Below, piece by piece: positions 44,854 to 52,733 of a stretch of DNA of 64,000 nucleotides. Numbering within the stretch: the stretch's first letter is position 1; every line of letters begins with the position of its first letter. The notes under the pieces are model-generated. The model searched no databases. It saw only the letters and a program-made list of their open reading frames with translations, and was not told where the DNA came from. The position numbers and the translations under genes were made by a program. Origin of the DNA: RGIG4079 sp045596365 (GTDB lineage Bacteria > Bacteroidota > Bacteroidia > Bacteroidales > Muribaculaceae); contig JAZOCE010000009.1 in assembly GCA_045596365.1 (NCBI GenBank), positions 1-64,000 of the forward strand. Direction: 5' to 3'.

Positions 44854-47169
44854 ATGAAAAATCTTTGCAAGTATTTATTACCAATGGCATGCGTGGCAAT
44901 CTGCTCATGCGGTACATCTACCGGTAGTGCTGACTACGATGTAATTCCACGCCCAAACAACATCGCTCTTGACACTACAACTACTAATCAGTTCATCCTT
45001 GATAAGAATGTAGCAATAGTTCACTATGGCGATGAGGATATGACTCGCAACGCGACATTCCTGGCTCAATACATCAAAGATATGACAGGTATTGAAATCA
45101 GCAAGAATGGAGACAAAGTAATTAAATTGCAAGCAAGCCTTGTTGACGAAAATCCTGAAGCATATAAGCTTAATGTGTATGCCGATAGTATCGTCATCAA
45201 CGGTGCTACTCCCGCAGCTGTGTTTAGAGCATTGCAAACTATACGTAAATCTCTTCCATGTGCAGAAGTTGACGCTGTAGAAATGCCTGTTGTTGAGATC
45301 TATGACTATCCTCGATTTGAATATCGTGGAGCTCACTTTGACGTGTGCCGTCATTTCTTCACTATTGATGAAGTTAAGACATTTATCGACATGCTTGCGC
45401 TTCACAATATCAACAACTTCCATTGGCACCTTAATGATGACCAAGGATGGCGCATTGAAATAAAGAAATATCCGAAACTCGTTGAAATAGGGTCTAATCG
45501 CAAAGAGACTGTTATAGGTCGCACCCCAGGTGAATGGGATGGAATTCCTGTTGTTGGATATTACACACAAGAACAAGCTAAAGAAATTGTAGAATATGCA
45601 GCAGAACGATATATAAATGTTATTCCTGAAATTGATATGCCGGGACACATGCGCTCTGCACTTGCTTCTTATCCTCACCTCGGATGTACAGGTGGTCCTT
45701 ATGATGTGTGGACTGAATGGGGTGTAACTGAAGAAGTATTGTGTGTGGGAAATGACTCTACAATGACTTTCTTGACCGACGTATTTAACGAAATCATGGA
45801 TATCTTCCCATCAAAATACATCAATGCCGGTGGGGACGAATGTCCTAAAACTCGCTGGAAAGAATGTCCTAAATGCCAAGCTCGCATTAAAGCAGAAGGT
45901 ATTACTGCAAAAGGTAAATTCAATGAATTTGACCGCCTTCAAGGATATGTAACAAACTATATCTATAAAGTAATATCGGCGCGAGGTCGCATCATGATGG
46001 GTTGGGACGAAATCTTGCAAGCTGATATTCCATCTGACGCTATCGTTCTTTCATGGCAAGGTATTGCCGGAGCTATCGAAGGTGCTAACCGCGGCAACAA
46101 AGTAGTATTATCGCCAAATACTCACTGCTACTTTGATTTCTATCAATCAAAGGACACTCAACATGAACCATTTGCTATTGGCGGATATACTCCGGTTGAA
46201 AAAGTTTATAGCTTTGAACCCATTCCAAGTGTATTGACCGAAGAACAAGCTAAACTTGTTATTGGTGCTCAATGTAACCTATGGACTGAATATATCAAAA
46301 CATTCAGTCAAGCTCAATACATGGAACTGCCTCGTCTTGCTGCATTGTGTGAAGTGCAATGGACTGAGCCTCAACTCAAAGACTATGAATCATTCAAAGA
46401 TCGTATTCCAGCAATGTTTGCTATATACGATAAGTATGGTTACAACTATGCTAAACATCTTTGCGATGTAAATGCGACATATACACCTGTTCCTGAGAAG
46501 AAAGCTCTTGAAGTAACATTCACAACATTGAAAAATCGCGAAATACGCTATACAACTGATGGCAGCGAGCCTACTGAGAAGTCTAAACTTTATGAAGGTC
46601 CATTTACTATTGATAGTAGCATGATTATCAAAGCCGCTTCATTTAGCAACGGTGTAATGAGTCGCGCTATCAGCGATACAATCAATACCAACATAGCTTC
46701 TTTCTCAACAGCTTCATTCAAAACAACTCCAGCCAACGGATATGCCTTTAATGGTGCACAAACACTTGTTGATGGTATCGTCGGAGGAACTACTAACTAC
46801 CGCACAGGTCGTTGGATTGGGTTCGTAGGAAATGATTGTGATGTAGTTATTGACTTGGGTGCTGAACAATCAATCACTGAAGTAGGATTTAATTGTTGTG
46901 TGTTCCAATGCGACGGTGTTGTCGATGCTGCTGGTGTAGAGATATATGGTTCAACTGATGGCAACGAATACACCCTCATTGCTAAAGAAGATTATCCCGA
47001 AATTATCAAAGAAGTAGAGTTTGGCACTCCTAATCACATTATCAAGTTTGACGCTAAACCTCTTCGTTACTTAAACATCATCATTAAAAGCCACAAAGCG
47101 CTACCTTCATGGCACGCATTTGCAGGTGCTCAAGCGTTTGTTTTCGTTGATGAAATCACAATGAAATAA
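44854..47169 (+). CDS. GH20 beta-N-acetylhexosaminidase
   Basis: Exo-enzyme that removes terminal GlcNAc or GalNAc by substrate-assisted catalysis. From the chosen ATG the protein has 771 residues; an upstream in-frame ATG (44806) lies inside the previous gene and was rejected. Order: lipoprotein-like signal (VAICSC), GH20b domain (about 25-150), GH20 barrel with FHWHLNDDQGWR and the catalytic pair in AGGDECP (about D328-E329), a CHB_HEX_C-type beta domain (IRYTTDGSEPT), and a C-terminal discoidin/F5-8-type domain (LVDGIVGG to the end). The last base of its stop codon is the first base of the next gene. Confidence 0.93.
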   Translation: MKNLCKYLLPMACVAICSCGTSTGSADYDVIPRPNNIALDTTTTNQFILDKNVAIVHYGDEDMTRNATFLAQYIKDMTGIEISKNGDKVIKLQASLVDENPEAYKLNVYADSIVINGATPAAVFRALQTIRKSLPCAEVDAVEMPVVEIYDYPRFEYRGAHFDVCRHFFTIDEVKTFIDMLALHNINNFHWHLNDDQGWRIEIKKYPKLVEIGSNRKETVIGRTPGEWDGIPVVGYYTQEQAKEIVEYAAERYINVIPEIDMPGHMRSALASYPHLGCTGGPYDVWTEWGVTEEVLCVGNDSTMTFLTDVFNEIMDIFPSKYINAGGDECPKTRWKECPKCQARIKAEGITAKGKFNEFDRLQGYVTNYIYKVISARGRIMMGWDEILQADIPSDAIVLSWQGIAGAIEGANRGNKVVLSPNTHCYFDFYQSKDTQHEPFAIGGYTPVEKVYSFEPIPSVLTEEQAKLVIGAQCNLWTEYIKTFSQAQYMELPRLAALCEVQWTEPQLKDYESFKDRIPAMFAIYDKYGYNYAKHLCDVNATYTPVPEKKALEVTFTTLKNREIRYTTDGSEPTEKSKLYEGPFTIDSSMIIKAASFSNGVMSRAISDTINTNIASFSTASFKTTPANGYAFNGAQTLVDGIVGGTTNYRTGRWIGFVGNDCDVVIDLGAEQSITEVGFNCCVFQCDGVVDAAGVEIYGSTDGNEYTLIAKEDYPEIIKEVEFGTPNHIIKFDAKPLRYLNIIIKSHKALPSWHAFAGAQAFVFVDEITMK

Positions 47170-48647
47170 TGTATATGAATAAGTATATCAAAACTATCGC
47201 ATTTGCTGCACTTGTTGTGGCAAATGCGATTTCTTTATCAGCTCAAGAGATATTGCCCGTTACTGGTAGTTGGGTTAATTTGTTCTATCAAGATGTTCGC
47301 AACAAATATACCAATCCTCAACACATGGATAATACCGACCCTGACTTTTGGCAAGCAAAAGTCAGAGAAATGCATGACCAAGGGATTGAATATCTAATAT
47401 TCATGGCAACAGCCAATGAAGGCAAAGCCGATTATCCCTCTAAGATTATGCCATGGGCTTACGACGCCAATCGCAAAAGCCCTGTGTGTGCGATAATGGA
47501 CGAAGCCGACCAACTGGGCATGAAAGTATTCATGAGTATTGGATGGGCTAAAGACCAGGATGACAATCTTAAGATACCCGAAATCCTACAACGCCAGAAG
47601 GATATAATGAATGAACTCGCGCAAATATATGGCAACCGTAGTTCATTCTATGGATGGTATCTCCCTGTTGAAGACTGCCTCGGCCCGGTGCTTACTGATG
47701 CCGCTGTTAAAGCCGTTAACTCGCTTGTTGAGAAAGCCCACAAACTGACTCCTGGCAAGAAAACCATGATTTCTCCTTACGGATTTTTCTGCTCAGAATT
47801 TGACAACCCTAAGTTTGGCGAACAAATAGAAAAACTAAAAGTCGATATCATCGCATATCAAGATGAAGTGGGATGCGTCAGAGAAGATTTCCCAATGCCC
47901 CGCCTAAAAGAAAGCTGGAAGAAGATGAGAGCGATCCACGACCGCACAAATATTGAGATGTGGGCCAATTGTGAGCTTTTCACTTGGGAAAAAGGGTTGA
48001 ATAGCCGTCAATCGGCTCTAATTCCTGCAGCAATGCCTCGTGTTATTTCGCAACTTGCTGCGGCATCACAAGGTGGAGCTGAGCGCATTATCTCATTCAT
48101 GGTTTATGGTATCTGGGATACCAATAGCACCCCCTATTCAATTGCCCAACCCCACCTTTCTAAAATTGCAGCCGATGATTATTCATCTTGGCGCGCCAAT
48201 GACTCACGCTGGCATCTTCTAAATGCCACTTTAATGGGCAAGGCTGTAAACGGATACATCAATAATGATAATCCTCTATTTGACGGCAAAATAGGAGACG
48301 AGAGCCCTCTTAATGAGAATTGGACTAAGTTCTCTGATGGATATAACTCTATTGACATTCCTAATGCAACTGACAGCATTAAGAACATCTCTGTTCGCTT
48401 TCTAAAGTGCCTAAAAAAAGGAATAACATTCCCCTATAAAGTGTATTTATATTCATCATCTGATGGCAAAAATTACACTCTGAAGGCGACTAAAGATGTC
48501 CCTGATTTTGCAAATGCACAACACGATACATGGGTTGACTGCATCACTTTCAAATGCTCAGGAGACAAATTTTATCGCATAGCTTTTGAAAGCGACAAAA
48601 AAGTTGCGATTGACGAAATTTTTATCAATCTACAAATCAATAAGTAA
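47169..48647 (+). CDS. DUF4434/DUF5109 glycoside-hydrolase-like protein
   Basis: Last gene of the PUL, overlapping the GH20 stop by one base (TAATG); an alternative start is the ATG at 47175. The 492-residue protein has a signal peptide (cut near SLSAQ). A DUF4434 barrel (about 28-310) carries YLIFMATANEG, MKVFMSIGW, FYGWYLPVEDC and DIIAYQDEVGC, with Glu/Asp at positions typical of a hydrolase active site. A DUF5109-like beta domain (about 330-490) follows. Activity of the family is unproven. No strong terminator is visible after it. Confidence 0.85.
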   Translation: MYMNKYIKTIAFAALVVANAISLSAQEILPVTGSWVNLFYQDVRNKYTNPQHMDNTDPDFWQAKVREMHDQGIEYLIFMATANEGKADYPSKIMPWAYDANRKSPVCAIMDEADQLGMKVFMSIGWAKDQDDNLKIPEILQRQKDIMNELAQIYGNRSSFYGWYLPVEDCLGPVLTDAAVKAVNSLVEKAHKLTPGKKTMISPYGFFCSEFDNPKFGEQIEKLKVDIIAYQDEVGCVREDFPMPRLKESWKKMRAIHDRTNIEMWANCELFTWEKGLNSRQSALIPAAMPRVISQLAAASQGGAERIISFMVYGIWDTNSTPYSIAQPHLSKIAADDYSSWRANDSRWHLLNATLMGKAVNGYINNDNPLFDGKIGDESPLNENWTKFSDGYNSIDIPNATDSIKNISVRFLKCLKKGITFPYKVYLYSSSDGKNYTLKATKDVPDFANAQHDTWVDCITFKCSGDKFYRIAFESDKKVAIDEIFINLQINK

Positions 48648-48703
48648 CTATTTATTTACTAAATAATCTAAAATAAAAGTTTCTTCAATTAAGTTATTTG
48701 TTA

Positions 48704-48711
48704 TATCTTTG
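48704..48711 (+). promoter_or_regulatory. -7 element for the ferredoxin gene
   Basis: TATCTTTG is a perfect TAnnTTTG match, 44 bases before the ferredoxin start. No clear -33 TTG at standard spacing. Confidence 0.6.
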
Positions 48712-48755
48712 CGGTGTTAAACATAAAATTTGTATAATTTAAAACAATTTCAATT

Positions 48756-48926
48756 ATGGCTTACGTTATTACTGACAACTGTGTAGCTTGTGGAACTTGT
48801 ATTTCTGCTTGCCCTGTTGAAGCTATCTCTGAAGGTGATATCTACAAAATCGATCCAGATACTTGTATCGATTGCGGTACTTGCGCTGAAAACTGCCCAA
48901 GCGAAGCTATTATTCCTGGAGAATAA
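48756..48926 (+). CDS. 2[4Fe-4S] ferredoxin
   Basis: Cytoplasmic low-potential electron carrier of 56 residues. Two cluster motifs are visible: CVACGTCISACP (residues 9-20) and CIDCGTCAENCP (37-48), each CxxCxxCxxxCP, which together bind two [4Fe-4S] clusters as in clostridial ferredoxins. The ATG at 48756 is preceded by a promoter element and followed by a strong terminator, so it is a single-gene unit. Likely partners are pyruvate:ferredoxin oxidoreductase and similar enzymes encoded elsewhere. Confidence 0.96.
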   Translation: MAYVITDNCVACGTCISACPVEAISEGDIYKIDPDTCIDCGTCAENCPSEAIIPGE

Positions 48927-48945
48927 TCACCTCTAAAAAAGAAAT

Positions 48946-48983
48946 TAAAAAAGGATGCATAATTATGCATCCTTTTTCGTTTT
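48946..48983. terminator. Bidirectional terminator between ferredoxin and lipoprotein genes
   Basis: A perfect 13-bp stem AAAAAGGATGCAT (48948-48960) / ATGCATCCTTTTT (48965-48977) with loop AATT. T-runs follow on both strands, so it serves both converging genes. Confidence 0.92.
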
Positions 48984-48997
48984 ATACTGATTTTGTA

Positions 48998-49528
48998 TTA
49001 ATTATTGCGACGATAGGTATATGTTTCGACATTATTATGAGCGCGACCATCTTCATATACATCCTTTTCTTCTTCAACAATAACCAATTCGTTTGCTGAA
49101 ACACTTTTTATATAGACTTTTTCAGAATATACATCTCCACCATATTCTTCTGTATATTCAGAAATAACATTTCCATCAATTTCAAATATTTCACTTTCAT
49201 CTATATACCAACGACTATTATAATAATAAGACCAAGTTACTTCATAGGTATTTTCCCCAATACATTCTATATACAATTTTTCAGGATCATGGTCAGTACA
49301 TCCTTCAGAACAAACACCTCCAGCAGTTTGATCATCGTAATCCCAAGTTGTGTAGGTAATGCCATCTTCTGAACAAACTTCCTTTTCACTTACCAAAAAC
49401 CATTCACCTTCAAGGTTTTCTTTAATTGAACCAGAACTTGGTCCTCCTTCATCATCACTTGAACATGAAGCAAAACTCATTCCCATCACAAGCATCATTA
49501 CGATGCCAAAAAATTTCAAATCTTTCAT
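48998..49528 (-). CDS. Lipocalin-like lipoprotein
   Basis: The 176 residues have a lipoprotein signal with lipobox FASC (about C22), followed by SSDDE, the acidic pattern seen in surface lipoproteins of Bacteroidales. The body opens with NLEGEWFLVSEKE, the usual start of the small lipocalin-like beta barrels in this group, and continues with alternating strands (YEVTWSYYYNSRWYIDES, SVSANELVIVEEEKD). Three cysteines at about 52, 73 and 77 may form disulfides. Function unknown; a ligand-binding or envelope role is a guess. Transcribed alone. Confidence 0.75.
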   Translation of the reverse strand: MKDLKFFGIVMMLVMGMSFASCSSDDEGGPSSGSIKENLEGEWFLVSEKEVCSEDGITYTTWDYDDQTAGGVCSEGCTDHDPEKLYIECIGENTYEVTWSYYYNSRWYIDESEIFEIDGNVISEYTEEYGGDVYSEKVYIKSVSANELVIVEEEKDVYEDGRAHNNVETYTYRRNN

Positions 49529-49563
49529 TTTAATAAATTAGTTATTAGGTTATTTTAACAACG

Positions 49564-49571
49564 CAAAGTTA
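49564..49571 (-). promoter_or_regulatory. -7 element for the lipocalin-like lipoprotein gene
   Basis: TAACTTTG (reverse complement of 49564-49571) matches TAnnTTTG, 36 bases before the start. No good -33 TTG. Confidence 0.5.
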
Positions 49572-49651
49572 ACTATAAAACGTGTCCCACTTACCCTTCC
49601 CTATTAAATTTTGTTAACACATTTATTATTCTACTATTTTAGTATCACTTT

Positions 49652-49681
49652 TTTGTTTTAGCTTTAAAAACTTTATCTTTG
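49652..49681 (+). promoter_or_regulatory. Promoter of the glycosyltransferase-ruvC operon
   Basis: TTTG (49652-49655) and TATCTTTG (49674-49681) are 18 bases apart, close to consensus, 29 bases before the start codon. Confidence 0.6.
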
Positions 49682-49710
49682 TATTTCTCAATTTTATATA
49701 AGTTCAATAG

Positions 49711-50466
49711 ATGAATCCACTATTCAGCATAATAACTGTTACTTACAATGCAGCCAATACGTTGCCCGCAACGCTAAAAAGCGTTGGCGAGCAATCATGC
49801 CGATTGTTTGAACACATTATTATGGATGGGGCATCAAAAGACAATACAATTAAAATAGCCGAGGATGCCCAGATTAAGGAGATGCGATTATTTTCAAGTC
49901 CCGACAAAGGGCTATATGATGCGATGAACAAGGCTATGGATGTCGCTACCGGTGAATACCTCATTTTCCTTAATGCCGGCGATGCATTTCACTCGCCCAA
50001 CACACTACAACAGATTGCTGACGTGATAATGGATAACGATTTCCCAGGCATAGTGTATGGACAAACTCAGCTTGTCAATGCTCAACGGCAACACATCGGA
50101 GACCGACATTTAACAGCACCGGAAACATTGACTCTTAAAAGTTTTGCCAACGGCATGGTGGTATGTCATCAGGCATTTATCGTATTAAGACGCATTGCAG
50201 GAGAATATGATTTGAAATATCGTTTTTCAGCCGACTACGAGTGGTGCATACGTTGTCTTCAACACTCACGCCGCAACATATATATAAATGAAACAATCAT
50301 CGACTATCTAAGCGAAGGATTGACAACTGCCAATCGCAAAGCGTCACTAAAAGAGCGTTTCCACATAATGTGCCATTATTATGGAACAATTCCAACGATA
50401 ATGAGACATCTTCGTTTTGTCCCTCGATTTATTCGACAACAACTAAAAGAACGAAATAATAAATAA
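49711..50466 (+). CDS. Family 2 glycosyltransferase
   Basis: Cytoplasmic or membrane-associated GT-A enzyme of 251 residues that transfers a sugar from a nucleotide donor. It shows the GT2 start FSIITVTYNAANTL, the DGASKDNT segment, SPDKGLYDAMNKAM and a DxD-like NAGDAF. The acceptor-side ADYEWCIRC part is typical of small WcaA-like transferases. No other polysaccharide synthesis gene is next to it, so the product is unknown. It opens an apparent operon with the GYF_2/CD225, DUF4286 and ruvC genes; the next gene starts four bases later. Confidence 0.9.
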   Translation: MNPLFSIITVTYNAANTLPATLKSVGEQSCRLFEHIIMDGASKDNTIKIAEDAQIKEMRLFSSPDKGLYDAMNKAMDVATGEYLIFLNAGDAFHSPNTLQQIADVIMDNDFPGIVYGQTQLVNAQRQHIGDRHLTAPETLTLKSFANGMVVCHQAFIVLRRIAGEYDLKYRFSADYEWCIRCLQHSRRNIYINETIIDYLSEGLTTANRKASLKERFHIMCHYYGTIPTIMRHLRFVPRFIRQQLKERNNK

Positions 50467-50470
50467 GATT

Positions 50471-50986
50471 ATGAAATATTATATCGCTGTTAACAATCAA
50501 CCACAAGGCCCTTTTGAAATTAATGAGCTCGCTCAAAAAGGTATTACCCCCGACACTCTTTTATGGTGTGAAGGAATGAGTAATTGGCTTCCGGCTAAGA
50601 ATATAGCCGAAGTAAATTCTGCAATATTCAATTCATCAATTCCGCCTATTTATAATGCTCAAAAATTCAATAGCCAACAACAAGAACCACCTACTACCCC
50701 AATGGTGCCGTCAACTTCTCCTATGATGCCAAAACCAAAAACATGGTTGGTTGAATCAATTCTTTGTACTGTGTTTTGCTGTCAGATATTTGGTATTATT
50801 GCCATTATTATGTCGGCACTTGCCGAGTCGGCATGGAGTCGCAAAGACTATGCCGAAACCGAAGCAAAAGCAAAGCAAGCTCGCACATGGGTATTGGTTT
50901 CATTCATTATAGGTATATTACAAGTGATTGGCTGGATACTATATGTTTTCCTAATCATTGGCATTGAAGCATTGGCAACGGTATGA
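50471..50986 (+). CDS. GYF_2 (DUF4339) plus CD225/dispanin-like membrane protein
   Basis: The 171-residue protein has an N-terminal GYF_2 domain (about 2-50: YYIAVNNQPQGPFEINELAQKG, TLLWCEGMSNWLPA). A Gln/Pro-rich linker (about 60-90) follows. The C-terminal CD225-like part has two hydrophobic helices (about 94-118 and 138-168) separated by AWSRKDYAETEAKAKQAR. Such proteins are common in Bacteroidales but have no fixed role; the GYF_2 part probably binds peptides. It overlaps the next gene by four bases (ATGA). Confidence 0.82.
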   Translation: MKYYIAVNNQPQGPFEINELAQKGITPDTLLWCEGMSNWLPAKNIAEVNSAIFNSSIPPIYNAQKFNSQQQEPPTTPMVPSTSPMMPKPKTWLVESILCTVFCCQIFGIIAIIMSALAESAWSRKDYAETEAKAKQARTWVLVSFIIGILQVIGWILYVFLIIGIEALATV

Positions 50987-51291
50987 TACTACTCAACACT
51001 ACATTTCTTGTGCATAAATCCATTGAACAGCCATTTATAGCATGGCTTAATGACACATATATCCCCACTGCCGAAAAATCGGGCATTTTCATTGAACCAT
51101 TATTATCTCGTGTACTCATTGAAACTGACCCCGAAGCGACAAGCTATGCTCTACAAATGCGCGCCCAATCACATGAAGATGCCAACAATTGGCATGAACA
51201 AGATGCTACTATCCTAAAAAATAGCATCTTTAAATTGTGGGGCGAAAAAGTATTGCATTTCACCACATTCATGGAAATCATCAATCGATGA
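50983..51291 (+). CDS. DUF4286 family protein
   Basis: Small cytoplasmic protein of 102 residues with the DUF4286 pattern: ILLNTTFLVHKSIEQPFIAWLNDTYIP, then LLSRVLIETDPEATSYALQM and WGEKVLHFTTFMEII. It looks like a ferredoxin-like alpha-beta fold. Function unknown. It overlaps both neighbours by ATGA, so GYF_2/CD225, DUF4286 and RuvC are translationally coupled. Confidence 0.85.
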   Translation: MILLNTTFLVHKSIEQPFIAWLNDTYIPTAEKSGIFIEPLLSRVLIETDPEATSYALQMRAQSHEDANNWHEQDATILKNSIFKLWGEKVLHFTTFMEIINR

Positions 51292-51869
51292 GCGAAGGGA
51301 GAGATCTGAAATATTGGGACCGAATTATTATAGGCATTGACCCAGGAACAAACGTAATGGGTTATGGCATTCTCGGTGTCAAAAACAAAAAGCCCGAAAT
51401 GATTGCAATGGGGGTAATCGAATTAAGCAAATTTGACAGCCACTACCTTCGTCTTTCACGCATTTTTGAACGCGTTACAGGTCTCATCACCCAATACCTT
51501 CCCGATGAAATGGCTATTGAAGCACCTTTCTTTGGGAAAAATGTGCAATCCATGCTCAAACTCGGACGAGCCCAAGGTGTAGCAATGGCGGCCGCTCTGC
51601 AACGTGATGTACCGATATGTGAATATGAGCCACGCAAAATTAAAATGGCAATTACCGGCAATGGTGCTGCAAGCAAAGAGCAAGTACAAGAGATGTTGCG
51701 CCGCATCCTCAACATTCCTCAAGAATCTCTACTCCCTCAACTTGATGCAACCGATGCCCTTGGGGCTGCATTGTGCCATTTCTATGAATCATCACGCCCA
51801 CAAATAGAAAAAGGGTGTCGCTCATGGAAAGAATTCATAGCCAAACACCCCGATAAGGTAAAAATATAA
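51288..51869 (+). CDS. ruvC: Holliday junction resolvase RuvC
   Basis: Endonuclease that cuts Holliday junctions in the RuvABC complex. From the ATG at 51288, which overlaps the DUF4286 stop as ATGA, the protein has 193 residues, as usual. A longer in-frame start at 51237 would overlap DUF4286 by 55 bases and was rejected. The four acidic catalytic residues are in place: GIDPGT, AIEAPFFGKN and DATDALGAAL (two Asp). RuvA and RuvB are not in the window. The gene ends 10 bases from the convergent surE. Confidence 0.95.
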   Translation: MSEGRDLKYWDRIIIGIDPGTNVMGYGILGVKNKKPEMIAMGVIELSKFDSHYLRLSRIFERVTGLITQYLPDEMAIEAPFFGKNVQSMLKLGRAQGVAMAAALQRDVPICEYEPRKIKMAITGNGAASKEQVQEMLRRILNIPQESLLPQLDATDALGAALCHFYESSRPQIEKGCRSWKEFIAKHPDKVKI

Positions 51870-51879
51870 TTTCTATTCT

Positions 51880-52677
51880 CTACTGCAATACATCTGTCAA
51901 CAACGGCATCGCATCATGCGCTGTCATATCAGTGCGAGCAGGAACAACTGTTACATATTTACGTTCAAGCCAATACATGTCGGTCTCATCACAATCAAGC
52001 TCCTCATTGTGGAAATGTCCTGTCAATAAATAAAATGGACGGCCTATGGGATCAGAATATTCTGCATATTCTTCAGTCCAATATCCACGTGCTGCACGAG
52101 CAACCTTAATCCCTTGTATATCTGATGATGGGATATTGACGTTTAGGCAAACTTCCTGGGGCAGACCATTAGCAAGCACTTGCGAAGTAATTTTCTTAAT
52201 ATAAGTGGTTGATGGCGAAAAATCGGCATCTTCAAGGTATGACAAAAAAGAATAGCCGATTGAAGTAACACCCATCATACAAGCCTCCATCGCTGCCCCC
52301 ATTGTCCCTGAATAAATAATCGAATTACCTGCATTTGAGCCATGATTTATGCCGGAGAGCATTAAATCGGGCTTACGATCAAGAATTTTATGCATTGCCA
52401 TCTTCACACAATCTACAGGAGTTCCCGTAACTGAATATATTTTAGCTCCACAATAATCCTCATGTTGCTTCACACGCAATATTTTATCGACAGTAATAGC
52501 CGATGATTGTCCTGAACAATGACTTGCCGGCGCTACAACCACGACATCACCCAAGTCCTTGACACAATCTATCAAGTGATACAATCCTCGAGCATTTACC
52601 CCATCATCATTACTTATCAATATTAATGGTCGAGACCTTCTGTCAGCCGATTTATCATCTCTTAACTTATATTCCAT
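51880..52677 (-). CDS. surE: 5'/3'-nucleotidase SurE
   Basis: Metal-dependent survival protein that dephosphorylates nucleoside 5' and 3' monophosphates and some polyphosphate. The 265 residues include the SurE signature ILISNDDGVNARGL with metal-binding Asp-Asp, then VVAPASHCSGQSSAIT, SGINHGSNAG and YSGTMGAAMEA. A 15-residue polar N-terminal extension precedes the usual start. Transcribed alone from a promoter just upstream. Confidence 0.95.
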   Translation of the reverse strand: MEYKLRDDKSADRRSRPLILISNDDGVNARGLYHLIDCVKDLGDVVVVAPASHCSGQSSAITVDKILRVKQHEDYCGAKIYSVTGTPVDCVKMAMHKILDRKPDLMLSGINHGSNAGNSIIYSGTMGAAMEACMMGVTSIGYSFLSYLEDADFSPSTTYIKKITSQVLANGLPQEVCLNVNIPSSDIQGIKVARAARGYWTEEYAEYSDPIGRPFYLLTGHFHNEELDCDETDMYWLERKYVTVVPARTDMTAHDAMPLLTDVLQ

Positions 52678-52699
52678 ACTATCTTAATTATTCCAATAA

Positions 52700-52731
52700 C
52701 AAAGATAATGAAAATACGCCGGAAAAGCCAA
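52700..52731 (-). promoter_or_regulatory. Promoter of surE
   Basis: TATCTTTG (reverse complement of 52700-52707) and TTG (52729-52731) are 21 bases apart, near consensus, giving a leader of about 15-20 nt. Confidence 0.55.
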
Positions 52732-52733
52732 TA

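Noticed and set aside
23041..48647. Mobile element carrying the PUL
   Set aside because: No integrase, transposase, conjugation gene, tRNA attachment site or flanking repeat was seen.
51237..51287. Longer RuvC start
   Set aside because: It overlaps DUF4286 by 55 bases. The start at 51288 gives the usual RuvC N-terminus and an ATGA overlap.
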